Origin: Tigriopus japonicus
Taxonomy: Eukaryota; Arthropoda; Copepoda; Harpacticoida; Harpacticidae
Direction: 5' to 3'
Length of the DNA: 64,000 nt
Assembly (NCBI GenBank): GCA_010645155.1
Contig: CM021323.1
Span: 5,273,349-5,337,348 of the forward strand
Below, piece by piece: positions 10,013 through 20,810 of this stretch; positions within the stretch are counted from its first letter, which is position 1; every line of letters starts with the position of its first letter. A program made the translations under genes and the position numbers. Under the pieces are notes generated by a model that was given only the letters and a program-made list of their open reading frames with translations, ran no database searches and was not told where the DNA came from.

Positions 10013-13000
10013 TCAAATTGTTACGGTGGAGAGTTTTTGGTATTTCGGGACGCTATCGGCCCCGTTTTGGAGTAGTTCATGAAGATCTTCCAAAGACTCT
10101 GGAAGTGGTTTGCCTTTGGTTTCGGGTAAGCGTCGATTCAGGATCCCGGACGAGAAAGTCAAAAGGCCAAAAAAGATGAAGTGTAGGTTGGGAAAGAGCC
10201 CTCCCAACTCGGCCAAATATGGACTTGCTATTCCTCCAAATCTAAAAAAGCAAAATATTTCACGGCAGGTTTAGATATTTTTTATAAACTAGTGGTAGAC
10301 CAAATATTGCATTAGAACCCAACAAATGGGATTGTAAAATAGGCAAAAGATTTGGTCCTTTTTCTTAATCGCCAAGACAAAAATATGACATTACCTGGAA
10401 CTGATGGCCATGACACCCATTGCTGTGTTACGAAATACTGTCGGAAATATCTCTCCAGTATGAATGTAGATAACGGTAAAACTGGCCGAGATAAGAAGTT
10501 TCGAAATGGTTGCAATACTGAATACCATCGAACTGAAGCTAGACAGGATATAAATTGCCAGTAATCCGCATCCAGCTCTAGAAAAAGGCGGAAATAGGCA
10601 CAAGGGGTTCTGAATTTAGATTTCAGAAACTTTCAACTAACCCAATCATCAGATTACTTAATGTCTTCATTCGACCAAAGGTATCGATTAGATAAGAGGC
10701 TCCAAAACATGCCGGAATTTCCACAGCTGCACTTAAAGCCGTGGCCCAATAAATATTGTAACTGGAAATTAGAAGATCGATGAAAGAATGGACATATCAA
10801 ATTAATTCATTAATACAAAAGAAACAATTCGATGTGTTATCTCATACACACTAAATCGCATTGCTCATCAAAAGTTTTCTAAAAAAATCGTATTAGTGTC
10901 CGGATTTAAGAAATTCAAAATGACAACAGATAAAAAATGGGCACTATCTTGCTTGATGGGTCCACCTTTATTGGTAATTTTTGGTGCTTTTTCTTTTCTC
11001 TTAACTATTAGTTCACAATTTAAATCGTATTATTCAATCATTTTAAGAACTATTATTGATGTCTTACCCCGTATTTGAACTAGACACAGCCAGAGTGAGC
11101 CCATAATAACTCGAGCTATTGACAAACCATGCATACAACATGATGATGGTTATTTTCAAAAGTCTGGGCGTGAATAACGTGGTCACGGAGAGACTGTTTG
11201 GACAGATTTGTATGGCAGCATCTTGGTCCTCATTGGAGCACTTAAAATCATACTCGGGTTTGTACGGTATTCCATTGCCTATTGCGAGTGAAAAACGGCA
11301 TTAAATTTAAGTCATAAAACCCAGATAACTCGAATGTACCTTCTGCTATCCTTCGAAGTACAGCATTTGCGAGATGAAATTTTCCTTTAGTAAGAAACCA
11401 ACGCGGGCTTTCCAATAGAAACCAGGCAGAAACCAACATAGGAATTCCAATCCATGTGGTTATTCTCGTGAGTTCTCGCCAATCTCGGACATAGGACGCT
11501 AAAGCTGATAACGCAATGAGACCTATTGAATGTTGCACATGAGAGTATTTTGAAAGAATGGTTATAAAAATAGGTCGGAATGGTTACCAAATGACCATGT
11601 AAGAGCCATATAGATTGCAGCAAGTCCGCGTTTGGATGCACCGATCAACTCATTGAGAAGAACAAATAAGGGTAAGATGTGGCCCCCACAAAAGAAACCA
11701 TTGACCATGCGGACCCAACAAAAACTTGTGAAACTAGGGGTTGGAGATAATGATTATTCAATAAAGCGGGGCAATGTGATAAGGAAAAAACTCTTACGTC
11801 CGAGAGTATTTACCGAGATGGCCGGATATAATCATGCCAATTAAGGTGAGGATCACGGTGAATCGTCTGCCATATGAATCAGAGACAAAGCCGAAAATAA
11901 GGGCTCCACACATAACTCCGCCCATAAAAAGGCTCATTGTCAGAGGTCTGAGCCAACTCCTTTTGAACAAAGGAATGATATTTTATCTGAATGGAATAAT
12001 GTCAACATTCCATCATTGTTTTAAAATAAGACAAAACCCAAAATACATGTCGCAAATGACTAGATATCTACCAAGGGGCCCCATTTCAAATATTTGCACC
12101 CTAGATCTGCGTTGTTTAATGAAGATTGAATGAAGATTTGTGGAGCAGAAAGGCAGTCCGTTGGAGTAACACAATTTGATGATGTTGTAGAGATTTGTTT
12201 GAAAAAGAATATACTTTTTCCTTCAGTCAGTTTTCAAAGATTATTGAACGCTCTTGAATTCAAGATTTTGAGTGGCTTTCTAGTCCATTATGTGTTGAAA
12301 CTTCGTTTCTCAATGGTTTGAAGATTATGATTTTGGGAAATTTTTATTTGCGAAAATGAAAAATAAAATAATGTGAACCCCTCACTGCTTTCGTTTATCG
12401 AAGTGCATTTGACCAAAATCACTTTGCGGAAAGAGCTCTTTTTTAGACTAAATTCGACTACTTTGTAAGGCCTTTGCCCAAGAGTTACAGTTCCAATTGA
12501 AACTGATCAAATGTGGAATGGTTGCTGAATGCAAAATTTAATTTTCTGACAACACTAGTTTGTTTGAAAAACTTACGTTATTTTCTTAACTAATCTTGTT
12601 TCATGATTAGTTGGACTTTTAACAAACATAACATAACTGTCGGGCGAGAGTGACTCGTAATTATGGGGTCTTAATAAACGAATCAATCGTCCGAAAAGAT
12701 TGGAAGCTGTCAAAAATATTATTAGATTTTAAGCACGGATGCATGGCAAGTAACGGTCAGTTTACCTGTCACAAATCAGTCTCCATTCTGACACCGCGGA
12801 CGTTACTGAAGGGAAGTTTTGGTAACGAATATGCAAGCATAATTCATTTTGACCATTAGGACATGCATTGTAAAGGGCGGTTCCATTAGCGAAATTATTG
12901 TAGCAAGCAAAATTCTGTTCTTTGGCTGTGAAGGAATAGGACATCATGTGAAATGGATAGTAAGTGTGAATGAAGGAGATTAGCAACATTTGCTTCCATT

Positions 13001-13055
13001 GTTCTCGGCCAAGTTCTCCGATCTCCAAAAATATATCGTCCACTGTAGCCACCAT
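10013..13055 (-). CDS. SLC22 family organic ion/cation transporter-like protein (507 aa, 8 exons)
   Basis: Exons on the minus strand: 12766-13055, 11798-11959, 11588-11733, 11340-11522, 11068-11278, 10642-10761, 10395-10577 and 10013-10241. All have GT/AG borders and the frame is kept throughout (1524 nt including the stop). The family is the SLC22 branch of the major facilitator superfamily, plasma-membrane transporters with 12 membrane spans. Visible hallmarks are the large extracellular loop after the first span with N-glycosylation sites and Cys residues, ending SEWRLICDRSW (about 88-99); MFS motif A, GALIFGFVSDSYGRR (residues 115-129); ESPRW at 237-241 before the central cytoplasmic loop; and GEIFPTVFRNTAMG in a late span, followed by LPETKGKPLPESLEDL near the C-terminus. 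The length is typical. The substrate cannot be predicted. Two alternative junctions at exon 2/3 were resolved by frame and by the usual spacing between GRR and the next Arg. An ATTAAA-type signal (complement at 9975-9980) lies 33 bases past the stop, inside the neighbour's 3' end. Confidence 0.93.
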
Positions 13056-13517
13056 TGCATAGTCACTTCATAAAAATCTTATCTGCCCACATGTAGCCTG
13101 ATTCGCGGCCTTATCTTTTCACTTTTACGGATTGTACACATGATTCACCTGTAGAATGGTAGAGATTGGTTGGCTTTTGCCATGAAAATGGCGGGAAATA
13201 CAAATTGTCTTGGTGGTTGTTGTTTCTCTCTATTTTATTGCAAAAGATTAACGTAAAAATAGGCAATAAGAACTCATTTGGATGTGAAAATTTAGGCAGT
13301 GGAGTCACTTTTTCGATTTTAGGAATGGTCACCCTTGAAGGCACTCGAAGCCAATTTGAATTAGAGTTGTTAATGAGTCTGACGAATGGCCTTAAGACTC
13401 TTTACAACCCTAATTTGAATGGAACCCTTTGAACTATCTTCTTGAAGTAAGGTTCCAGAAAATTGTAGGCTTTTGGCAACAATTAGAATAGATGTCGGAT
13501 GTACGACGATGATGGTT

Positions 13518-15352
13518 TTAGTAATCAATCATTCGAGAAATGACCCCGCAGGCCAATCGTGAGCCTGCGTTTCCAGTTCTAAGACTCTCATTGTCTCCTC
13601 CTTCGCCCAAATCATCAACATCTTCGTGGACCACAATAGCTCGACCTTGAGGGGTAATATATGAAAATTTAGATGTTAATTAGATGTCCCATTAGGCCTA
13701 AGTGGTCTTACCCAGAATTGAGTTCTCGCGACCAGGTTCCAAAGTGATTAATTTGTCCAAGATGAAAACTTCCGTTGGATGATATCTTGAGAATGTCTTG
13801 ATGTTGCCTAAATCGCCAACATGTCGATCAAGACTAAACGGGTTGCCATGGTTTTTCTGAAAAGCAAAATTCATTATTTTAGCAATTAGGAAGCAAAAAA
13901 GAAACGTTGATCCCAACGTGCTTTTCATATTTTCTAGTTGGTAATAAAGAAGCTCATGGAAAAGAAGCGAAAACTTGACCCTAGCGACAAGTGGCGGTAA
14001 CGTGAAGCTTCAAAAAAGCTCGACAAACCGAGAAGCTCGAGTGAAAAAAAGGCAGGAAAAAGAGCCTTTTGATTCGAAAAATATCAACACAATAACTTGA
14101 GCACTGCTTATTATGCAATATGACAACGAATAGATCGGTATTGGCATGATTTACTTAAACTGATCGCAAAATCGAATTTCTTCGCAATTTGGACCTCCTG
14201 AGTTGATGGTGATGACAACAACAGCAAACTTTCAAAGCTTCAAAAATCCCAAACAACTTAGCCTAGTTTTTGCTTCTTTCCCATGAGCTTTTTTAGTTGG
14301 TAAGACATCAGATCTCCCTTCTAGTATGGTATGTTTGGATGTATAGAATTGCAAATATCCTGACAATGATATCCCCTTCATTCAAGAGACCACGTGGAAA
14401 AATTGTTATTACGTTTCATTTCGGTGAGGACAAACGACACATATGACAAATAATGAGACTTTACATTTGTCCGAAGACCAAAATTTTGTCGCAAAGATCC
14501 CCAGCCACTGTATCTATTCTTCGATCCATCGATCCATTTATCTATCAATTTTTTACCATGCATTTTCACTTTATTGATCCATTTGTCTAGAGTACCACAT
14601 TCAACGAGATAACAAAAGTTTTCAGTTTTTGAGAGCTTGTGTTCTTTAATCGGTCCTTAAAATTGAAGATCATGATAACTCGTCTAAAAAGATATATGCA
14701 TTGAATCATGCACGTGAATAGCTAATAAACCACACTTTTATGGACCAACTCTAGTAGATTGCTTCTCAACATTCCAATTGAACCTCTAAATGTCTTCTTT
14801 CGTCATTAAAACTGAATATAAATATCAAGCAAAATAATAATCAAGAAGAAATGAAAATTCACAGATCCGGAAAACTCCGAAAAAAATTGCTTTGGAAATC
14901 CTGAATAGGCTTTAGCTCACCATGAATGGGTTGAAATGGCCTCCAGCATCTTTGCAGTCATTAGTAAGTTGTCCGTTCATGTGAACATGAAAGCCATGTG
15001 CGCCTTCATAGAGACCCTTGATGTAGCCAGTCAAGAGGACGGCAGATCCGGGACCATTTTGTTTCAAATACAGGGTTCCTTTCACACCACTATTATCGGC
15101 TGGCTTCAAATCGACTCTTGCCACAATAGTCTGGGATGGACCACCATGAAACGGTGGTTCTCCTCCAGAATATGGACTGTTGTGAACTGGAGGCGATCCG
15201 ACATAAGGTCCGTGACCCTCATAACCACCATGCGGCTGATGATAACCCTGACTCAAGAACGGATTGTATTGTCTCCGATATTGTGCATCTGGATCGGAAC
15301 TAGTTGTGGCTAGGATTGCCAATGAAATCACTGCGTGATGAATGAAGGCCAT
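13518..15352 (-). CDS. Secreted (extracellular) Cu/Zn superoxide dismutase, 234 aa, 3 exons
   Basis: Exons on the minus strand: 14921-15352, 13712-13856 and 13518-13645, joined by GT/AG in frame. Superoxide dismutase converts superoxide to oxygen and hydrogen peroxide. All active-site residues are present: copper ligands His122, His124, bridging His139 and His199; zinc ligands His139, His147, His156 and Asp159; catalytic-channel Arg222; and the disulfide pair Cys133/Cys225. The signatures [16 protein letters not shown] and [11 protein letters not shown] are intact. The N-terminus is hydrophobic ([20 protein letters not shown]), so a signal peptide and secretion are inferred. It is followed by an unusual Gly/Pro/His/Tyr-rich stretch (about residues 24-71) before the SOD domain. 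A splice acceptor (CTTTCAG) lies two bases upstream of the ATG, so a non-coding 5' exon further upstream is likely but was not located. A Mutator-like MITE sits in intron 1. Confidence 0.95.
13945..14293. mobile_element. Mutator-like MITE, copy 1 (in SOD intron 1)
   Basis: The inverted ends are TAAAGAAGCTCATGGAAAAG at the left and, on the other strand, AAAAAGCTCATGGGAAAGAA at the right. The element is flanked by a perfect 10-bp direct repeat TAGTTGGTAA (13935-13944 and 14294-14303). A 9-10 bp duplication suggests the Mutator superfamily. The second copy at 36187-36470 shares termini and interior in the opposite orientation. There is no coding capacity. Confidence 0.75.
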
Positions 15353-15353
15353 C

Positions 15354-17300
15354 CTGAAAGAATAAGATGATCAGGGATCGTTTTGATTAACAATTTCTTT
15401 GGTTAGAAAACGTGATGGAAACAAACTTGTCTGCGGATCTAAGATGTAACCGCAGGTGCTTCTGATTTATTAAAAGTAAATTATTTAAGAAAATAGCCCA
15501 ACATTTACAAAATTGGTCTATCAAATCTTGTTGGTGTACTATTGTACACTTGACGAGATTTTATTTCAGAAATTGAAATTCTGAATAAATTTCGTAGTGA
15601 AGGCGCCTGAGTGATTGATCATGAATTCATGACAGAGTTACATAAGTATAAGGTGTCTTTTTTTGGTGGTTTGAAGGATTTCTTACCTAAGAAGAAAGAA
15701 ATGCAAATTTGGTGAATGCCAATCACAAGTGTCGTTTTGGCACAGCAAAAAATATGACTTCACATTTCACACCCTCTCAGGAGCAATTCACTTCTCTGAG
15801 TGATGATGGATACGTTTCATTGAGTTGAATTCGTCACGGATGTGATCGCAGGATAATCAAAGTAAGTTGAACCCGCCTTCAGAACTACTTCCATCCACAG
15901 CCCTAATCGGGTGGAAACGATTTTAGTACGACAAAACTACCTCACCACGAGCAAAAAAGAGCGTTTTTTATTTGGCAACCACGCGGACCACTTCATAACG
16001 AGACCGAGCCATAAAGCTAATTAAATGTTAGAATTATTTCTGGACATATCGCTTACCTAAGATAAAGCGCAAGGTGAATTCAGAAGGCAATGATACTTCA
16101 AGAGTCATTAAACTTGAACACATTGATACTAAGACAGAAAACTTTACTTTTATGTGTAAAAAGATGTCAGTTGGGAACCTTGGTTGTAAAATACTGGCAT
16201 TTTCCTCAAGGTTTGTACAAGATCTTTATTTTCAAATGAATTCCACCGTTGATGTGCATTTTCTTGTCATTTATTTGGCTTCAAAATAAAACCATGCCCT
16301 TTATAGAAGGCGTTGCTCTTTCCCCATCCTCTCGTTACGCATCTGTTTTTTTAACATTTATTGTCACCAGAACGGAATTTATCAAACAAACACCGTTTCA
16401 TTTTATGATGATCGAGTAGAACCTTTTCGACTTGAGCCATCACTAACAAAAAACATGATTCAATCATAAACATTGCAATCATTGATCCAACATTCCAATT
16501 TCAAAGGGTAATCAAATTCAAGATGAAAAACCTTATTGAATCTAATTTATTTGACCCTTATTAAGGTGATCCGATTATGATTGGTCAAGTACGCCAAAAT
16601 CTAGGGATGATGGATGTTGAGAGGTTAATAGGGTGATTGCCAATTCAGAGCAAAAAAGAGACATTGAAAAACTAGGGATACTACGAGGTCCTTTAATCAC
16701 ATTTCGAAGAGTAATTCTTGGGATGGTAGTTTTTTCTTTCAATAAATCATCTTTGTGGAAAATTAGTAATAGTGATGTTTGGGATCATACCTTATCTATT
16801 TCATTCCAAAATCCTTGCTTAAAAAAGATAATGGCCAAGCATGGAGTATTGGAACTTCTGATTAATTGATAACAGAGTAAAATTTTAAATCCTTTGGTTC
16901 AATTTTTCACTCTCAACCTTTTTCCGTGGACCAAAGAAAATTGCAGCAAGTAAGACGAGTGTTTTGTACTTGTTTGCCAACAAGGATCATTTGTATTCTT
17001 TTCATTTTTTAAGCAAGGTTCACAAGCTATCACTAGTTTTAATAAGCAAAAGTAAGGAGATGAGATAGCAAAAACTTGTTTGACTTGCCCGCCAAATCAA
17101 AATGAACGCACTGAAAGTATAAAGGCTGAACATGCACCTTAACAAATTGTCATCAAGTTACAGGAAGTGCATTCGTTTCAGAGCAAAGATTTCAGTCCAT
17201 TGAAAAGGTAGCATTGACAATAGTTCAAATTTTTAGCGCCCTCTACGTCTATCCAATGAAACCAAAGAAACTTCGTATTCTGAGGAAGCTAGACCAAGGT
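15354..17300. other. Spacer upstream of the SOD coding exon
   Basis: Presumably contains the SOD promoter and a non-coding first exon, neither of which could be pinned down. Open frames here (for example 16074-16289 and 16633-16869, +) show no protein motif and are not called. Confidence 0.4.
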
Positions 17301-17309
17301 CGATACGTC

Positions 17310-17780
17310 CAAGACGCACTGAATTTCACTGGACTGGAAGACTAATGAAAAGAATGATGATTTCCAGTAGGAACAAATCAACTACATTCTTCTGCAAAAG
17401 AGACCTTTTCTATGTTGAATAGAATGCGTATCTCAATTTTCAGCTCAATCGAACGTCGGAGTCAAAAGTTATGCGCTGTCAAAGTTTAGTGCAAATGCTA
17501 CCAAGAATGAATGAACTAGTCCTTTTCTGGTAATTGTATTACCACAAAAGGGCGAACTCATTAATTCAATGCTCTCTTCAGAAAACAAGTTTGAGAAGGC
17601 TTTACTTTTCACTCCGCCTTCGATTGAGTTGAAAATTAAAATACGTCGTCTACTGAATACAAGCAAGGTTTGGTTTGCAGCCGAATGCAATTGAATTAAT
17701 CCTTTTGGAAATCAAAATTCTCACCGTTAGCCTCCCACTCCAGAAATTCAGTGCTTCTTGGCAAGTCTTTTGGAGGAATT
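17310..17780. mobile_element. Palindromic MITE, copy 1
   Basis: Nearly the whole element is one long imperfect inverted repeat. The left half (for example GATGATTTCCAG, then CTTCTGCAAAAGAGACC, then CAGCTCAATCGAACG, then GAATGAACTAGTCC) is mirrored on the other strand by the right half. The centre is at about 17533 (TGGTAATTGTATTACCA). The right terminus reads, on the other strand, CCAAGAAGCACTGAATTTCT then GGAGTGGGAGGC. It is homologous along its length to the copy at 19738-20200. No target duplication could be fixed. Confidence 0.7.
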
Positions 17781-17789
17781 TAATTGATA

Positions 17790-19576
17790 CACGTAATGCG
17801 ATCTAAAAACTAATCTAATCATCTAAAAGCGATTTGGTAATCGGTAAGAACAAAATCAGCTTTGGTCTAAACAATGATTGGTTACGGAGTTTTACTTTGC
17901 CGCCCACGATGTTTTTTAAGCCTGAGTTGTTATTCTTGAATTCCAAAGGCTTTTGCCGACATTTTTTAAGTTGAGCAGTAGTGCCGTATATTTATTTGAA
18001 TTCCGTCAATTAATTAATTCATCAATTGGGGAAAACGATATATAAATGTCATTTAAACATGCTGATACACAAATATTTTAAAATTATCTTTAACTTGACA
18101 ATCACGTGCACAAAGGTCGGTGCTGTTTTAAAATATCTGTGAAATCTGATCCGCACATCCATTTTCATTGGCTCTTTTCGATCAACAGTTTTGAAGGACA
18201 GGCGCAATCATACCTTAGTTGCATGGATTTCAACAATATTTCATAAAAGATATATAACAATCTCAAATTTCCATGGTAATTTTGAATTACTTCTAAAGCT
18301 TAAAAATACAATGCGCCAAATTAAGTCCTCTTTTGGTCTCGGCTGGTCTGGAATCTAGCATTCGTCGAGGCGTGATTTGAAACTTGAATTTTGACGAACA
18401 GTTTGACGTCAAAGAACCTTGCAAAATTAAACAAAGGTCAACGTTAACGACCTCTCCCCCGTAGGTCACTCTACATTTAGCATTCCATTGATCATAAGAA
18501 CCGTTTCGTCTCTAATGAATCTTTCACGAAAATGTAATTCGAACGTTTGTAAGTTTGTTGAATTTGAACGCTTCATTTTGTGGAGTCAAATTTAAATTTT
18601 CCTCGAAATGGCAGAATGTCTTCGACATGCCCAACACATCTAATGCCATCATCCGGTCGCACATTTCGAACAAGTATGGTTTTTGGCCAAAAAAGGGTTT
18701 CATTGTTATTTGCTGCCCTTCAAATTATATTTGTAATTTTAGGTTGATTGACTTTTTTGGATCTCAAGCCTATTTTTTGCCACTTTTTACTGCAAAAAAA
18801 GCGACACTGAAAATTTTGAGGTTCAATAAACGGAATCAATGATTCCAAATTTAGAAATTTTAAGGTGATACGCCCAACGATGGGAAACAGTTTTGATCTT
18901 TTTTCAGTTATTTTAAATTTGATTTACTATTTCAGCCATTTGCCATATGTCGACTTAAAAGGCCTGGTTTATCAGGACATAGGTCAGGATTGTTAGGTAC
19001 GAAATGTTCAGTAAAACGAACGTCACTTGATCGTGATTATTTCGGTTGGAACTTTTAGGTTTCTTTGTTCCTTTTTCCAAACGATTTTCTTAGGTTATTT
19101 TCATGCTCCTTTCATTCACCAATAGGATAATTTTGATTCTAAAAGGTTGTCAAGGCAATCAATAGCGTCATTTACTTCATCAGTCGACCTTTTTACTCAT
19201 TTAGATATGTTCCCATGTGACAGGTGACAGAAATCAAGTTTGAGGACTTGTTTCCACTTAGTCCATGTTTAATTCCTCTGGCAAAAATGTGACATTCAGT
19301 ACCTGCAAAAGTCTTCTCATTTATTGTGTTATAAAAGCCTGAAAAGAGTAAAAACGCATCCTAATTCTTTTCATTTGGATTTGCTTGTCCGCTTTTGCAG
19401 ACTCCTAAGGGATCTCTGGGCTATTGCTGAGAGGCAATTCAGACGACTTGCCCTTTTCGTCAAACTCTATCTAAAATACGGATGTGCTTTTTCACCCAAT
19501 TCTATGTACAGTACAATTCACGACAGTTCCATTTGGTGCAAAGTGGCACCTGAGGAATTAAGGTTTCTAATGATGC
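17790..19576. other. Intergenic spacer without a gene
   Basis: AT-rich. The open frames at 18555-18842 and 19324-19629 (+) have no recognisable motif, and the second runs into a transposon end, so neither is called. Confidence 0.4.
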
Positions 19577-19584
19577 CGTTAGAT

Positions 19585-20436
19585 CAAGGGTTCTCAAACT
19601 TTTTTGAGCCAGGCCCAGGATCCCCTTAGAGCTTCTTGAGAAGCCGAGGGCCCCTTCTCCCCTCCCTCTTTTCATACATAACAACATTATAAACGTATTT
19701 ATAAAAGACAATAGTTCTTGTCGCCAAACGTAACCAAAACCAAGAAGCACTGGAATCATGGAGTGGGAGGCTGGCAATGAGAATAATGATTTCCAGTAAG
19801 AACAATTTAATTACGTTCTTCTGCAAACGAGACCTTGCATATGTTGACAAGAATACGTATTTCAATTTTCAGCTCAATCGAGCGTCGGAGACAAAAGTTA
19901 TGCTCACTCAAAGTTCAGTGCATATCATACCGAGAATGAATGAACTAGCCCTTTTGTGGTAATCGTTTTACCACAAAAAAGCGAGTTCATTCATTTTATG
20001 CTCTCTTCAGTACATAAGTTTGAGCAGGCACAACTTTTCACTCCCCCATTCGATTGGGCTGAAATTTGAAAAACGTGTTCTTTTCAATGCAAGCCAGGTC
20101 TCATTTGCAGAAAAACGCAAATGGTTCGTTTCTGCTGGAAATAAAAAATCTCATTGCTAGCCTCTCACTCCATGATTTCCGTGCTTCTTGCCAAAGCTTA
20201 CATTTTTTGACAAACATTCAAAATGGTTGTATGTGATTGACGGCTGCTACGTCCTTACCCTTGTCAATGTAGATGTGGCAATACGCACAGAAATATTTAA
20301 ATTAGATTGAAAAAAATGCAACAAAAAGAATTCTTGACCAAATATTCGGACAACTTCACCCTTTTTGACATTTATCAAAAAAATCCTTCAGGACCCCCCC
20401 TGGAGGATCTCAGGGCCCCCAGTTTAGGAAGCGCTG
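19585..20436. mobile_element. hAT-like element with terminus CAAGGGTTCTCAAACTTTT, carrying a nested palindromic MITE
   Basis: The element is bounded by a perfect 8-bp duplication CGTTAGAT (19577-19584 and 20437-20444). The left end is CAAGGGTTCTCAAACTTTTT. The right end on the other strand reads CAGCGCTTCCTAAACTGGGG, a diverged version of the same terminus, and GGCCCC-rich blocks follow inside both ends. This terminus type (CAG-GGTTCTCAAAC) is typical of hAT elements across animals. Most of the middle is a second element, the palindromic MITE at about 19738-20200. No transposase is present. Confidence 0.85.
19738..20200. mobile_element. Palindromic MITE, copy 2 (nested in a hAT element)
   Basis: The left terminus CAAGAAGCACTGGAATCATG then GAGTGGGAGGCTGGCAATGAG is mirrored by the right terminus (on the other strand GCAAGAAGCACGGAAATCAT then GGAGTGAGAGGCTAGCAATGAG). 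The arms continue to a central hairpin GTGGTAATCG-TTTTACCAC around 19958-19976. It is homologous to the copy at 17310-17780, and a third partial copy lies at about 57110-57285. Confidence 0.75.
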
Positions 20437-20456
20437 CGTTAGATATTAGTGCTCAC

Positions 20457-20802
20457 CAGGGTTGGTTAGGGGATTATTCCTAGGATTCGGGGATCTCTAG
20501 ATTAACGGGATCCCGGAACGGGATTTTCTTCCCCAGAAAACGGGATAAATAGCATTTTCAATCATTTTTCAAAAATTGCTTGTTTTTACTGGATCACGGG
20601 CGGCATTTTCCAAAATATATGAGATTTGTAGGGTTTGAAGAAGGTAAAAACGGCAAGAAGGAGATGAATGTTTGATAAGTATTATGCCCAAAAATAATAA
20701 AAAATCGAAAATCTCGTAAATCCCAGAAAATTACGGTTTATCCCGTCCCCGGGATTCCAGGGACAGGATTTTCTTCGACGGGACAAAATTTTACCAACCC
20801 TG
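20457..20802. mobile_element. hAT-like MITE, terminus CAGGGTTGGT, 346 bp
   Basis: Perfect inverted ends CAGGGTTGGT and ACCAACCCTG are flanked by a perfect 8-bp duplication GTGCTCAC (20449-20456 and 20803-20810). The interior has CGGGAT/ATCCCG-rich blocks as in the 7033-8733 element. It lies only 12 bp beyond the duplication-bounded end of the previous hAT element. Confidence 0.9.
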
Positions 20803-20810
20803 GTGCTCAC

